The notes under the pieces are model-generated. The model was not told the DNA's origin. It ran no database searches and saw only the letters and a list, made by a program, of their open reading frames with translations. The position numbers and the translations under genes are program-made. A stretch of DNA of 64,000 nucleotides from the NCBI RefSeq assembly GCF_009870125.1, contig NC_046679.1, positions 6,014,001-6,078,000 of the forward strand. The letters run 5' to 3'. Positions 8,408 through 18,989 of the stretch are shown here, one piece after another. The stretch's first letter is position 1. The number at the start of each line of letters is the position of its first letter. This stretch comes from Drosophila pseudoobscura (Eukaryota > Arthropoda > Insecta > Diptera > Drosophilidae).

Positions 8408-10801
8408 ATGTTGCAACATCATCAGCAGCAAGCACAGGTGCCACAATCCGGCGGCTATTACGACTACAATCAGTCGCCTAGTCCTGGCAGTCTGACCAAT
8501 GCGGATGCCCTGAACACCACCCCATTTTCAGTCAAGGATATATTGAATATGGTCAATCAAACGGAGGCATACGAAGGCGCCTATGGGCATCTTGACAGGT
8601 GAGCTTATTCTTCAAATATATATCCTAGAAAGAATCTTTTCTCCGACAATTTGTTAGGATTAGGAACAGTTGAGATATTCATATACTTATAACCGAGATC
8701 TAGGATTTTATTATACTGAAAGAGTCTTATAATTATTTATAATTGTCTTTGGTTATCTTGTTTTAAAAGAAATCAGACATGAAATACCTATTTTGTACCC
8801 GACTTTGTTACGCATTTTGTAGACGGCAAGGAAATTGTTAAAGAATTTCCGTACTTATTTTTCTTCAAGATTTCCTTATTATCAGTCAAACATCTACCTG
8901 TCAGCAACTATTTTTAAAGACAACCAGTTCCCATTTCCCATTCCCATTGATTTTTGCATTTATTTATTTTTATTTAGTAAGGCTCCATAGGAAAATTAAT
9001 TTCCAGCAATTTTCCTTTGAAAGATAATGTTTTGATAACCTTCTGTCGAGACCGAGCCTCGGCAGAAGAAATCCTATGAAAACACATCGAAAGCATGAAT
9101 TGCAAATAGGATCTAGGGTCCGTCCTTCACGTATTCGTAGAGCAGAAGAGCAGGAGTTTGTCTTTGACAAATCATCGTTATTTGTACAAGAGGCAAGAGG
9201 CAAGAGGCAAGAGGCAAGAGGCCTCTCTCTCTCTCTCTCTCTGTCGAATACCAAGACGTACCCACACACACACACACACACTCGCAAAGTTGTAACAATA
9301 GGAAAAACAAGGTCCGGCCCGAGGTCTGAGGCCTGAGGTCCTGTCCGACTGCCTGAAGCCGCTCGGAGTGTGGTCGTCGTCGTCGTCCTCGGGGCTGGGG
9401 CTGGCCAACATATGTGATTCGCATGTGTGTCCGGTGCCGACCGCGCTGGGGCGTCCTTAATTCTGATGAGGCATGAAATGATGTCACCAAGGGTCCTGTC
9501 GCGACAGCAGGAAGTACGCAAATGGCCCGGGCGCTCGCTTTCCCTGCACCAAGCTCTTGCTGTGTCCGGTGTGATGCAACATGTGGCATGCATAGCCAGA
9601 TCCGAAACTAACCAGCCTCCCATCTCTTTCGCTCTCTCTTTGCTTTGACCAACAGTGCCGCGGCAGCTTCGGCGTTCTATGGCGCCGGCGAGTACCAGCA
9701 GCATCTTCACCAGCATCCGCATCAGTACCAGCAACAGCAACAGGATCTGCCAGCGGCGTCGCAGCAGCAACTGCACCATCATCTGGTCGAGCATCAGGAG
9801 GATGCCACCACATCGTCGTCGCTGTCGCCACTATTGCCGCCCCCGCCCCACGGCCACCATCAGTTGTACGGCAGCTATCAGGACTATGGCATGCCCGCCC
9901 ACATGTTCCAGCATCACCATGGACATCCGCACCAGAGTTTCCAGCCAGCCGCCTCGGCCTACAACATGTCCGCCACGCAGTTCTACGCCGGAGCCACGGC
10001 CCCGTCCTATCAAAGTCCCGCCACATACAACTACAACTATGCCGGAGCCGGGGATGCCTATCCGCAGCACTCACCGGCCGTCACCATCAAGAGCGAGTAC
10101 ATACCCACGCCGTATGTCACGCCCTCCCCCACCCTGGACCTGAACAGCTCCGCCGAGGTGGAGAGCCTTGCGCCGGCGCAGAAACTATGCGGCAATCCGC
10201 TCTCGCAGAGACTCCTGGAGACGGTCAGCAATTCGGCCTCGCTGCGGAGCATTCACAGCACGGACGAGGGCGCTAAAAGAAGTAAGTAGTCCTAGATAAG
10301 TAGTCCAGCTTTAGATCGCGGATCTAACTTTTGTTTACCTCCACAGAGGACAACAGCCAGGTGACCTCTTCGCGTTCCGAGCTGCGCAAGAACAGTGGCA
10401 GTGGCAGCAATCACAGCAGCAGCATCAACAGCAATGGATCCAGCAAGCCCCGAATGAAACGCAAGCCTCGGGTGCTCTTCTCTCAGGCCCAGGTCTTGGA
10501 GTTGGAGTGTCGTTTTCGGCTGAAGAAGTATCTGACGGGATCTGAGCGTGAGATAATTGCCCAGAAGCTAAATCTGTCGGCCACGCAGGTGAAGATCTGG
10601 TTCCAGAATCGTCGCTACAAGTCGAAGCGGGGCGACATCGATTGTGAGGGCATTGCCAAGCATCTCAAGCTCAAGGCGGAACCACTGCACTCTCCCACAT
10701 CGCTCCCACCGCCCATGCCCAATCATATGATGTGGCCACCCACAGTCCAGCACTCCCAGCAGCAACATCACCAACAGCAGCAGTTGCCACACCTCCAATA
10801 G
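8408..10801 (+). CDS. tin: Tinman, NK-2 class homeodomain transcription factor
   Basis: Three exons: 8408-8598, 9656-10281 and 10347-10801, giving 423 residues (416 in D. melanogaster). Exon 1 holds the TN (eh1-like) repressor motif [11 protein letters not shown] at about residues 38-48. Exon 2 is a His/Gln/Tyr-rich activation region with conserved stretches such as [12 protein letters not shown] and [14 protein letters not shown]. Exon 3 carries the homeodomain at about residues 310-369, with [15 protein letters not shown] and the NK-2 hallmark Tyr in helix 3. The protein specifies dorsal mesoderm, heart and visceral muscle in the nucleus of mesodermal cells. The frames join as AG|T (Ser) and A|AG (Lys). 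A poly(A) signal AATAAA lies at 10922-10927. bagpipe, a direct Tinman target in flies, lies about 7 kb downstream on the same strand. Confidence 0.98.
9187..9242. repeat. 7-mer tandem repeat followed by a CT run in tin intron 1
   Basis: Five perfect CAAGAGG copies (9187-9221) run directly into a pure CT tract (9222-9242). A (CA)n tract follows at about 9262-9281. Confidence 0.9.
9409..9585. promoter_or_regulatory. tin: Candidate Twist E-box group in tinman intron 1
   Basis: CATATG at 9409-9414 and CATGTG at 9422-9427 and 9580-9585 lie just before exon 2. In D. melanogaster the first tinman intron holds the early Twist-dependent enhancer, and CATATG/CATGTG are Twist-preferred E-boxes. Correspondence to that enhancer is inferred from position and motif only. 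Confidence 0.45.
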
Positions 10802-13757
10802 CTGAGGGGCAGGAAGATGGGATGGTGCTCTTAATTTATTGCAATTTAACGCAGAATCTATGTTGTAGCCTAAAGAAAATGCCTCATAGCTCTAGTACCT
10901 TGTTTTATGTATATATCGGACAATAAATAAAGTTTAAGACAAACTAATAATTGTTGATATTTTGGATATTTCGAAAGATACTGCAGAAGGACAAACGAAT
11001 ACTCCTGGAACTCTCTCTCCTCGAATAGAATTTCTTATGCCCCGATATTAGCTTTTCCAACTCGCTTTTCTTTTCCATCCATCACTTTCTTGTTGGATTC
11101 CTCATCTGTCACATGAGATGGAACATGGAGTCTGGGCTCCAGAAGTACTCCCCATTCGTTCTGCGAGTACTCGTATTTATATCTTTATGAACAACTTTCG
11201 ATCGGCGGCCACCAATCCATCGATCCGTCGATCCATTAGGCACCGCATCTGCGTATAATTGTTGCCGATCGCCGCATAAATCAATTTTTATCGATACGTA
11301 CGATCAGTTTTGTTTTATGAAAAATGAAAAGGAAAAGCAAAACAAAACAATTTCCGTTTTAATTCTGGAAATGTTTTCCCTTTTCTACTTTTGGCATGGC
11401 CAAAGGGGTGCCCGGGCAGAGGGAGCGGAGCGGGTGCGTCGGCGGCAGACACTACAAAGGTTGCATTTATGAAACGTTTAAGTGGCAGCAATGCAACTGT
11501 AAAATGTTTTCCTATATCCAAAGATACAGATACTCGTCTCGTACAGAAGAACTCCTCAGCATTTTATGACAGCCAGCAGGGCAAAGGCTAATATTTCATG
11601 GAGTGTGTGGTGTTGGGGCCACAGCCGAAGCCGCAGCCGCTGTCGCTGCCCCTGCCGCAGTGCTCTGTTGGTGCAATGGTGTTTCCCCTGTGTTGTGGCA
11701 TATCAATTACTCCGCAAACACATGCCACAGGGCAGCGAGATTGAGGGCCTGAGGGGTGAATGGGAGGCCACAGGCCAGACCAACAAGTGCAGCTGATCAC
11801 ACTTTTCGGGGAGTGGAGTGGAGTCGACGGGGGTTTGAGTTTCAGCCTTTCTGACAGCCAGAGCTTCTGGGGTTAGCTCTGCTGCTCGGTTGTGGGGTGA
11901 ACTCTGAGTTTGGGTGTCAATCACAGTGATCACGCATTAGATATACTCGACAGTAGTCGGATGAGGGTTAAATTAGGCCCCCTTGGGACAGAAGACGCCA
12001 CACAGGACAGGGAGTTGCTCGTGGAGTGGCAAACAAAACGCCTCCAAGGCCAGCCTTGCCCCATATAGCATTATCCCAGGATAATGCATGTCAAGTGCCG
12101 CTAAACATTGCCTAATGGACCACACTGACCAGGCCCTGGGGCGAAGGAAATCGGAATCTGCGGCCCCGAAACAATTAAGGTTTCGTCTTACAATGTCGGC
12201 GGCAATGTTGCGGCGACTCGTCGTGTGCTCCTTCATAGAGTCGAGTCGACGGTCTATAGTCTGGAGTCTAGACCTACGCAACCGCCGGGGGAACTCAAGT
12301 GGAGAATTTGTCATTCCCATATATCACACGAAGGATCGGGTCGTTCGCCGATAAGCAGGCCAGGATAAACCCCGACGTCGGAGTATGCTGCGCTGCTCGC
12401 ATTGTAGCGCCGTTTAATTCATGTCCCGTCAAAGGATCAAAGCCGATACAAGCCGACTCTCGGAGTCGCAGTCGCAGTCACAGCTGTGCCTCCTCTTTCT
12501 CCGACCCCAATCGATGGCTCTCTCCACTGCTTTCACTGTCATCATTTGCATTTCCTCCTGGCTATGTGCCAAGCCGCCAAAGTGAGAGTAAGGTAAGCAA
12601 ATTAAGATTTATTAACAACAATAAATAAACAATATGAAAGAGCAACAATAGCATCAACAATTGGCGTATTCTGGGGCCCCAAACGATTTCCCATTTCCGC
12701 ACCCTTTGAATGTTGCCGCCCCTGCGACGATTGCGTAATTTTCTTCAATATGCTTTCCTTTTACTCCCAGATCCACAGCCAGCGATGTCAAGTGGATGTC
12801 GGAATGGCTGCGGTTGTGTCTCTGGCTGTGGCTGTGGCAGTTTCTCCATTAAAGCCTTTGACATTTTATCAGAAAATCCATCGAGTCATTGTTATACATT
12901 TCCATTTGATGTGCCCCATAAAAATTGCGATCTCGTTTTACATTTGCCCCGCCGTCACTCGTCTGGGCTTGGGGCTCTGTTTGTATTTCTGTTTTATATC
13001 CATCAGTTTATGGCTTTGTGCGGCTTTCAAGTGGAAAAATTGTGACAATTATATTCAAATTAATTGAGTAATTGCATTTGGAATCCGAGCAGCAGCATTT
13101 TCGAGCGTTTGATTTATGGCGTGTGGAAAACGGCACTCAAGGAACCGAATCCAATCCGCGTAAGCTAATAATCCCATGGCGTTGATATCTCCTTTCGGTT
13201 CGGCTGAAAAAACATACCCATGCGGCTAATGAAATTCGAGTTCCGTTCGCCCTCATCCGCACATCCTGATCTACTTAGGGCACCTGTAAACAATCTCAAG
13301 CATCGGTTGCTTGATTAGATTCCTCATTTTCAATTTGGGTGGCTTCGTGAACTATTTTCAGGTTAACAAATTAATTGGATATTTTTGGGTATAAGCTAAA
13401 AGAGGTAGTAACGTTTAGTTGTAATGATTTGATACGCCAATGAGATTTATGAGTACATATACGGACTCTAACTTGTGGGAGGTAGAAATGAGATATGAGC
13501 AGCAAGTCCAGGACTTCTCTGGGTATTTATTAACAGTGTTGGAACTTGTCGTGCTCAGCTGGAAAATGATCTAAGATAGTGTGAAAGTGTTCATAATATT
13601 ACACAGTAAATATTGATGACAGTTACACGATAACTATAACACTTACGCCCTTCGCTAATTATTTCCATAGATTGCATCTAATCGGGAACGAACATGTAAT
13701 GCACCGATTCTCGTAGATCGTAGATTTGCTATTCCCATAACGCCACAAAGTTCTGGC
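10802..13757. other. tinman 3' flank, likely regulatory DNA, no gene seen
   Basis: After the tin poly(A) signals there is about 2.9 kb without a credible coding frame. It contains TCAAGTG at 12091, 12295, 12788 and 13027 and a TTAAGTG near 11477. In D. melanogaster the cardiac and dorsal-mesoderm enhancers of tinman lie 3' of the gene, so an enhancer role is plausible. The frames of about 100 codons here lack domain signatures and overlap each other on both strands. Confidence 0.45.
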
Positions 13758-13765
13758 TATAAAAG
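13758..13765 (+). promoter_or_regulatory. TATA box of the 13810 gene
   Basis: TATAAAAG lies 52 bases before the start codon of the small secreted-protein gene. A start site about 30 bases downstream would give a leader of roughly 20 bases. Confidence 0.7.
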
Positions 13766-13809
13766 CGACCTCCATCGAACCTGTAAACCATTCGGAAATA
13801 AAAGTTAAG

Positions 13810-14530
13810 ATGTGTCGTAAACTACTATGTCGGATCCTGATCCTGCTGATAGTTTTACACTATTCGATGGGAGTTGTTTATGAACTTTTGCTTGAGGATG
13901 AGAAAGTATTCACCGAGTGTACGGGTAAGCCTAAAGGCTATCTCAATATGTCTGGATTTTGGGATTTTACCGACTTGGGCTTAGAAATGATTGAGGAGGG
14001 AGTAATCGTGTCTGGAAACATGACGTCTACGTGGAAGGTCGACCCAACAGATCGCATTGAGGTAATAGATAATACAGATTCTAAGCGAGAAAAAGTCGTA
14101 CTTAATCTTACTTTAGGGTGCTGTCAGCTTATTTTACTTCGATCGTGGCTCTTGGCAGCAAACCGTTATCAATATGTTGGTAAGGGACTTCTGCAAGAGC
14201 ATGTATGAAGAGAACCAATTTTGGCAAATGTACTGGACTTCGCACGCAACCAACATGGAAGATGTGAAAGACCAATGTGTCAACTTCGGTGTAAGGACAG
14301 TTTCCTATGGCTATTTATGCAAAATTATATGCTTCTATTTTCCATTTCCGTTTCAGACTACGCTGACTCTGGAAACGTATCTCCTAGATATGAAATTCCC
14401 CTTAGATGTACCAATACGCACTGGGCGCTACAAGATTGTGGTTCAAATGCATGCAATAGATCGAGCTGGTGTAAGGCGCAAAAATAGTATTTGCTTTCAA
14501 ATTAGGGGCGAACTAATGAAAGCTACTTAA
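13810..14530 (+). CDS. Small secreted Cys-containing protein, paralogue A
   Basis: Three exons, 13810-14061, 14117-14290 and 14357-14530, joined in phase 0, encode 199 residues. The first ~21 residues are a hydrophobic signal peptide. The mature part has four Cys shared with the 30479-31194 gene (TECTG, DFCKSMY, DQCVNF, SICFQI), an N-glycosylation sequon (GNMTS), and shared motifs DRI, YFDRGSWQ and TGRYK. The layout resembles Drosophila-specific families of small secreted proteins with a beta-sandwich look, loosely ML/MD-2-like. I cannot name the family, and lipid binding would be a guess. Introns are only 55 and 66 bases. A poly(A) signal AATAAA lies at 14681-14686. The gene lies between tin and bap but shares nothing with them in sequence. 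The gene model itself is well supported by the paralogue, whose intron positions are identical. Confidence 0.85.
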
Positions 14531-17500
14531 AATATTGACATATTCTTTCATCATATTATTGATTTTCAAGGTGCACTATCAGGCTATCAAAAAATATAAT
14601 TTCTAATAATCAGGTCAGGTCGCTCTTTGAAATGGATACAATTTCGTTACATCATGTAATTTTTGTTGATGTACCAAATGAATAAATCATTTTCTTGAAA
14701 TCAATATATATTTGGGTATTTACCTGTAGTAGGTTACATCGGTTTTAATTATTCAAAAATATATATGCATTTGTTTGTTTTTTTTTCTGTGTATGTGTCA
14801 TACGGATACGACTGTTGTATTGCATTGCAGTACGTTGGGTTGATATTGCAAGGCATTGGTTCTGTGGTGCCATGATATTAAAGAATTACATATATAGAAG
14901 TGGACCTCGCTGCGCCCTCATCCAGGGATTGGATTACTTCGGCTTTACTTCCGTCGGTGTTTCGAGCAGACAGTGGTCACAGTTCGCTTGAGCTCCGTCA
15001 TGTACGAATATTATACTTTTCCGGATGAATTCGTACTGGAAGTAGATAGAGAGTATCCTGCTTGAACTCGGCTTTTCTGAAATATACAGAATAATCAGGC
15101 TATACTACTCCATTTTCTAAAGGATTGGCCCATTTTTAAGAGTAGTTTTATAGAAAAAGGTTATTGAACAAACGAACAAAATTCTGAGCTTGATTTCATA
15201 TAAGTTTTACTACAACTACATCAGCGTCATCTGTTGGTACTACATGTATTTTTCATGATATTTAGCTCTACCGCCACCTAGTGCTCGCTTGTCTTTTTTG
15301 TGAAGTATATTCGAGGAAATGGCGGCGCCACTATCACTCTTATAATTTGTATTTTTATATATTACATTTATATAAGAGCTCTGGCGCGGGAGTGTTGTTT
15401 AGAATTTCTCGCGTAATTCTATATTTTTCGAGTCAATAAATGAAATAAAAATAGGAACAAAAACAAAAGAAATTTTATTGTGAATAACTATGGCAATCCC
15501 AAGAAACTTTTAAATGCTGCTATTAATACATAAAATCGCTCCCCTTCCTCGATATTCGGAGCACATCAAACCCTATGTGGTACCCATACTTCCCCCACAG
15601 TCTATTTATTGACAATATAACTTTAGTAAACAGCTTTAAAACAAGCAGCCAATGAGGAACTACAAACCCATGGAACCATTGATTGAATACTTAGGAAACA
15701 CTTGTCCAAACTCAGCATCGAAATACCTCAGCCGGATCGGGTTTCACTGCAATGAATGATAATGAAAAGCAGGGCAGAACAAACATTTGAAGTGGTTTTT
15801 GATAAACCATTAAATCGAATTTAATACCACAAGAACAACAAACCAGTGGCCGAGGCGCGGACTCGAAGGGATGGTGGCAGACATTTCGAAATCAAACAAG
15901 AAACTGTCGGATTTAATTGAAAACGCCAATTCATCATGGACAGAGGCAGGAGTATAAATGTCCCCGATACTCTCTCCCCCATTTATGTAATTGAATACCT
16001 GCGACATTCATGGGTAATCGCATCAGCAATCAAAGCAACAAGGCAACCAACAGAATTACATAGTACCGAATATATGCACATTCAAACAGATCTCAGAGCC
16101 CGGGCCGGAAAAGGACGCGTGCGCCGGCCACAAGCATCATTATATACTAATTACTCGAGTATTATTGAAACCCATTCAGTTGAAAATGTATAACGAGTGC
16201 CAGTTCCTACTACCGCACTTGGTGCACACTCGAATTGGTTACGGCTACGGTTACGTTACTCAAATCTGACCGCAAAATAGCCAAGCTCTCCCTTTGCCCC
16301 TCAAGCCGCCTCTATTGTTGGCTTGACTTCTGCGCCCGTGGCATTAAGAGCCATTGAATTGGCAATAAAAAGATTATAGCCCGAAGGTGTGAAGTGTAGC
16401 AGAGAAGCAGAGAACAACCGTACGGCCAGAGTAGAGTCGACAATCGGAAACGGAGAACCGACTGCCTGCACAAAACACCCCCATGGCGAACATGTGTTTG
16501 GGCCCATTGTTTCCCGTCCTCGTTCCCAGCATCGCATCGCATCTCTCTCGTTCCGAGTGAGAGTGGATGAGTGAGTGTGGTCGGATGAGTGCGCAGCCAT
16601 ATTGCGGCAGACATCCAATCAGCGCCGAAGAGCTCTTCCACATTCGAAGCAGCCAATGGAAATCGAGATTCCTATGGATTAATACAATAACACTTGTGGG
16701 TCACGAAGTCAAGTTGGAGGGACGCCTAACATCTTAAGATTTACCATTGAAAAAAGGTAATATTGTATTTCTAAAATACTGCATTTTTAGTAAGGGTTCT
16801 TTTAAATTCTTTTTCTAAGAAGAGAATAGCCATGACGAAAAGAATTTTAAAAATCCCAACTACATATAAAAGTCTCATCGAAATATGTGACATATAAAAA
16901 AGTTTGTTTGGGGACCAACTTCCCGGGAAGTATGCTTCATTTCTTATGCCAGCAGCAATCCCTACTCGGATTTGAAACTCAGATAAACTCGAAGACCTCT
17001 TGCAGTTTCCTCCTTCACACGATAATGTTTTTCTATTTTAAAATCCATTTAAATTTCGGTGGGTCTTTGTTTAAATTTCCACGTAAATCCATTACCTAAC
17101 TAACCTACTTATGCTCCCGGGTATGCCTTTATGGTAACCCCAGAATTTTCCAAATTATTCCCAATCCAAACAAATGCGTAGCCCAAACAAATCAAGCCAA
17201 ATGTTGAGTTCACTTGACATCACTTCTGGGGGTACGGGTACTGTACCCAAAAACCAAATGCAATGGGAGAATAGTTAGCAATGCTATAAACAATACCCAA
17301 CACTCGCATACGTAAACAGGATGTATGCACTCCTGAAACTAAGGCGCACTACCAAGTAACGTGACCATTTTACGACAAAAATCTTTTTGTTTATGCTCTT
17401 GAGAGGAACTCAAATACCCTTGGCTGCCGCCTGCGCATCCACCAATGGGCAGCGTCGAGCTCGGACGGGAGCCAAATCCACCACCAGAGTGCCAGCTGGA

Positions 17501-17580
17501 GGCGAGCCCACTTGAGGCGTGAGGCGTATTTCCACTCCGTGAATCCGAGTGATTCTCTCGCTAGGGATCATCGGGGCTGC
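14531..17580. other. Intergenic DNA between paralogue A and bagpipe
   Basis: No confident gene. A 55-codon plus-strand frame at 14898-15065 looks protein-like but has no start at its beginning. 15240-15480 has a TATA-like and AATAAA-containing block reminiscent of an LTR. CACTTGA sites at 17211-17217 and 17509-17515 precede bagpipe. Confidence 0.45.
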
Positions 17581-17588
17581 TATTTAAA
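17581..17588 (+). promoter_or_regulatory. bap: TATA-like box of bagpipe
   Basis: TATTTAAA lies 150 bases before the start codon. A start near 17610 would give a leader of about 130 bases, which is reasonable, but no strong initiator was identified. Confidence 0.45.
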
Positions 17589-17737
17589 GAATGCACGGAG
17601 CGGCCAACTCGAGCACATTCGCAGCGCAGCCTTCGAGACGTGAACACCCGAACAGCCCCGAACCGAATCGGTCCGTACCAAACAGAGATCCGGAGTGAAC
17701 AAGTGCACAAGTGCCGCAAGACAGAGCATAATCGAGA

Positions 17738-18989
17738 ATGTTGAATATGGAAAGTGCAAGTGTGGGGGCCTCCATGGCGGGTCTGAGCAAAACTCTGACA
17801 ACGCCCTTCTCCATCAACGACATACTGACGCGCCACAATCCGGATAAGCATCGCGTGTCCAGCTTGGACTCCGAACCGGAGGCGGACATCAGCGGCAAGA
17901 GCCGGAGCTCCAAGCAAAACCTTGATCGGGAACGATCTGCGTCCAAGTCGCCGCCGCTTTGCTGCCGAGATCTGAGCATCTACAAGCAGGACCCCACCAT
18001 GCCCAATCCCGGCCAGAGACAGACAAACTACTTGCAGTACTATGCGGCGGCTGCGGCGCTCGACAACAACAATCACCACAACAGCCATCACCATCACCAG
18101 GCAACAGCCTCGGGCTCCAGCGGGGGGGACTACATGCAACGCAAATTGGCCTACTTTGGCAGCACTCTGTCCGCCCCGCTCGACATGCGGCGCTGCACCA
18201 GCAACGACTCCGGTAAGTCTGCCCCATTGTTCGCTCTAATGGAAATTCCAATTGTCCATTGTGGCAGCCGTGTGCGCCTGGTGCTAATTTCCCTACCATT
18301 TTCTGCCTGCTCCATTCACAGACTGCGACTCGCCGCCGCCACTGAGCAGCTCACCCTCCGCCTCGCCGCTCTCCCACGACGGCAGTGCTCTCAGCCGCAA
18401 GAAACGGTCGCGCGCAGCCTTCAGCCATGCCCAGGTCTTCGAGCTGGAGCGTCGCTTCGCCCAGCAGCGCTATCTCTCCGGGCCGGAGCGCAGCGAAATG
18501 GCCAAGACCCTGCGCCTCACCGAGACCCAGGTGAAGATCTGGTTCCAGAACCGACGCTACAAGACCAAGCGCAAGCAGATCCAGCAGCACGAGGCCGCCA
18601 TGCTGGGTGCCACAAAGCGCGTGCCAGTCCAGGTGCTGGTCCGGGAAGATGGCAGCACCACCTATGCTCATATGACACCGGGTGCGGGGCACGGCCTGGA
18701 TCCGGCGCTGATCAACATCTATCGCCATCAACTGCAGCTGGCCTACGGAGGATTGCCATTGCCCCAGATGCAGATGCCCTTTCCCTACTTCTACCCCCAC
18801 CCGAAGGTGCCACAGCCGATTCCGCCGCCAAGCCAGCCCTCAAGTTTCGTCAATGGCTCCTCGGCCTCGTCGTCGCCAGTGCGTCCTCAACGCACCCCCT
18901 GCCCGAGTCCTGGCCAAGTGATGGGGGGCATGGAGAGTGGACCGGAGTCCGCGCCGGAGGATGTGGATGAGAACGTGGAGATCGACTAG
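17738..18989 (+). CDS. bap: Bagpipe, NK-3 class homeodomain transcription factor
   Basis: Two exons, 17738-18212 and 18322-18989, joined at G|AC (Asp), encode 380 residues (382 in D. melanogaster). The TN repressor motif TPFSINDIL lies at about residues 22-30. A His-rich stretch (HHHHQ) follows near residue 115. The homeodomain spans about residues 185-244 ([10 protein letters not shown] to [17 protein letters not shown]). The C-terminal part has the conserved [18 protein letters not shown] and ends in the acidic [10 protein letters not shown]. Bagpipe acts in nuclei of visceral mesoderm precursors downstream of Tinman. The longer frame that reads through the donor at 18213 is an artefact. 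Poly(A) signal AATAAA lies at 19117-19122. An upstream CACTTGA at 17509-17515 is a possible Tinman input. Confidence 0.98.

Noticed and set aside
18213-18970. 410-codon frame running through bagpipe
   Set aside because: It reads through the donor at 18213 into the wrong frame of the homeobox exon. The spliced frame restores the homeodomain.
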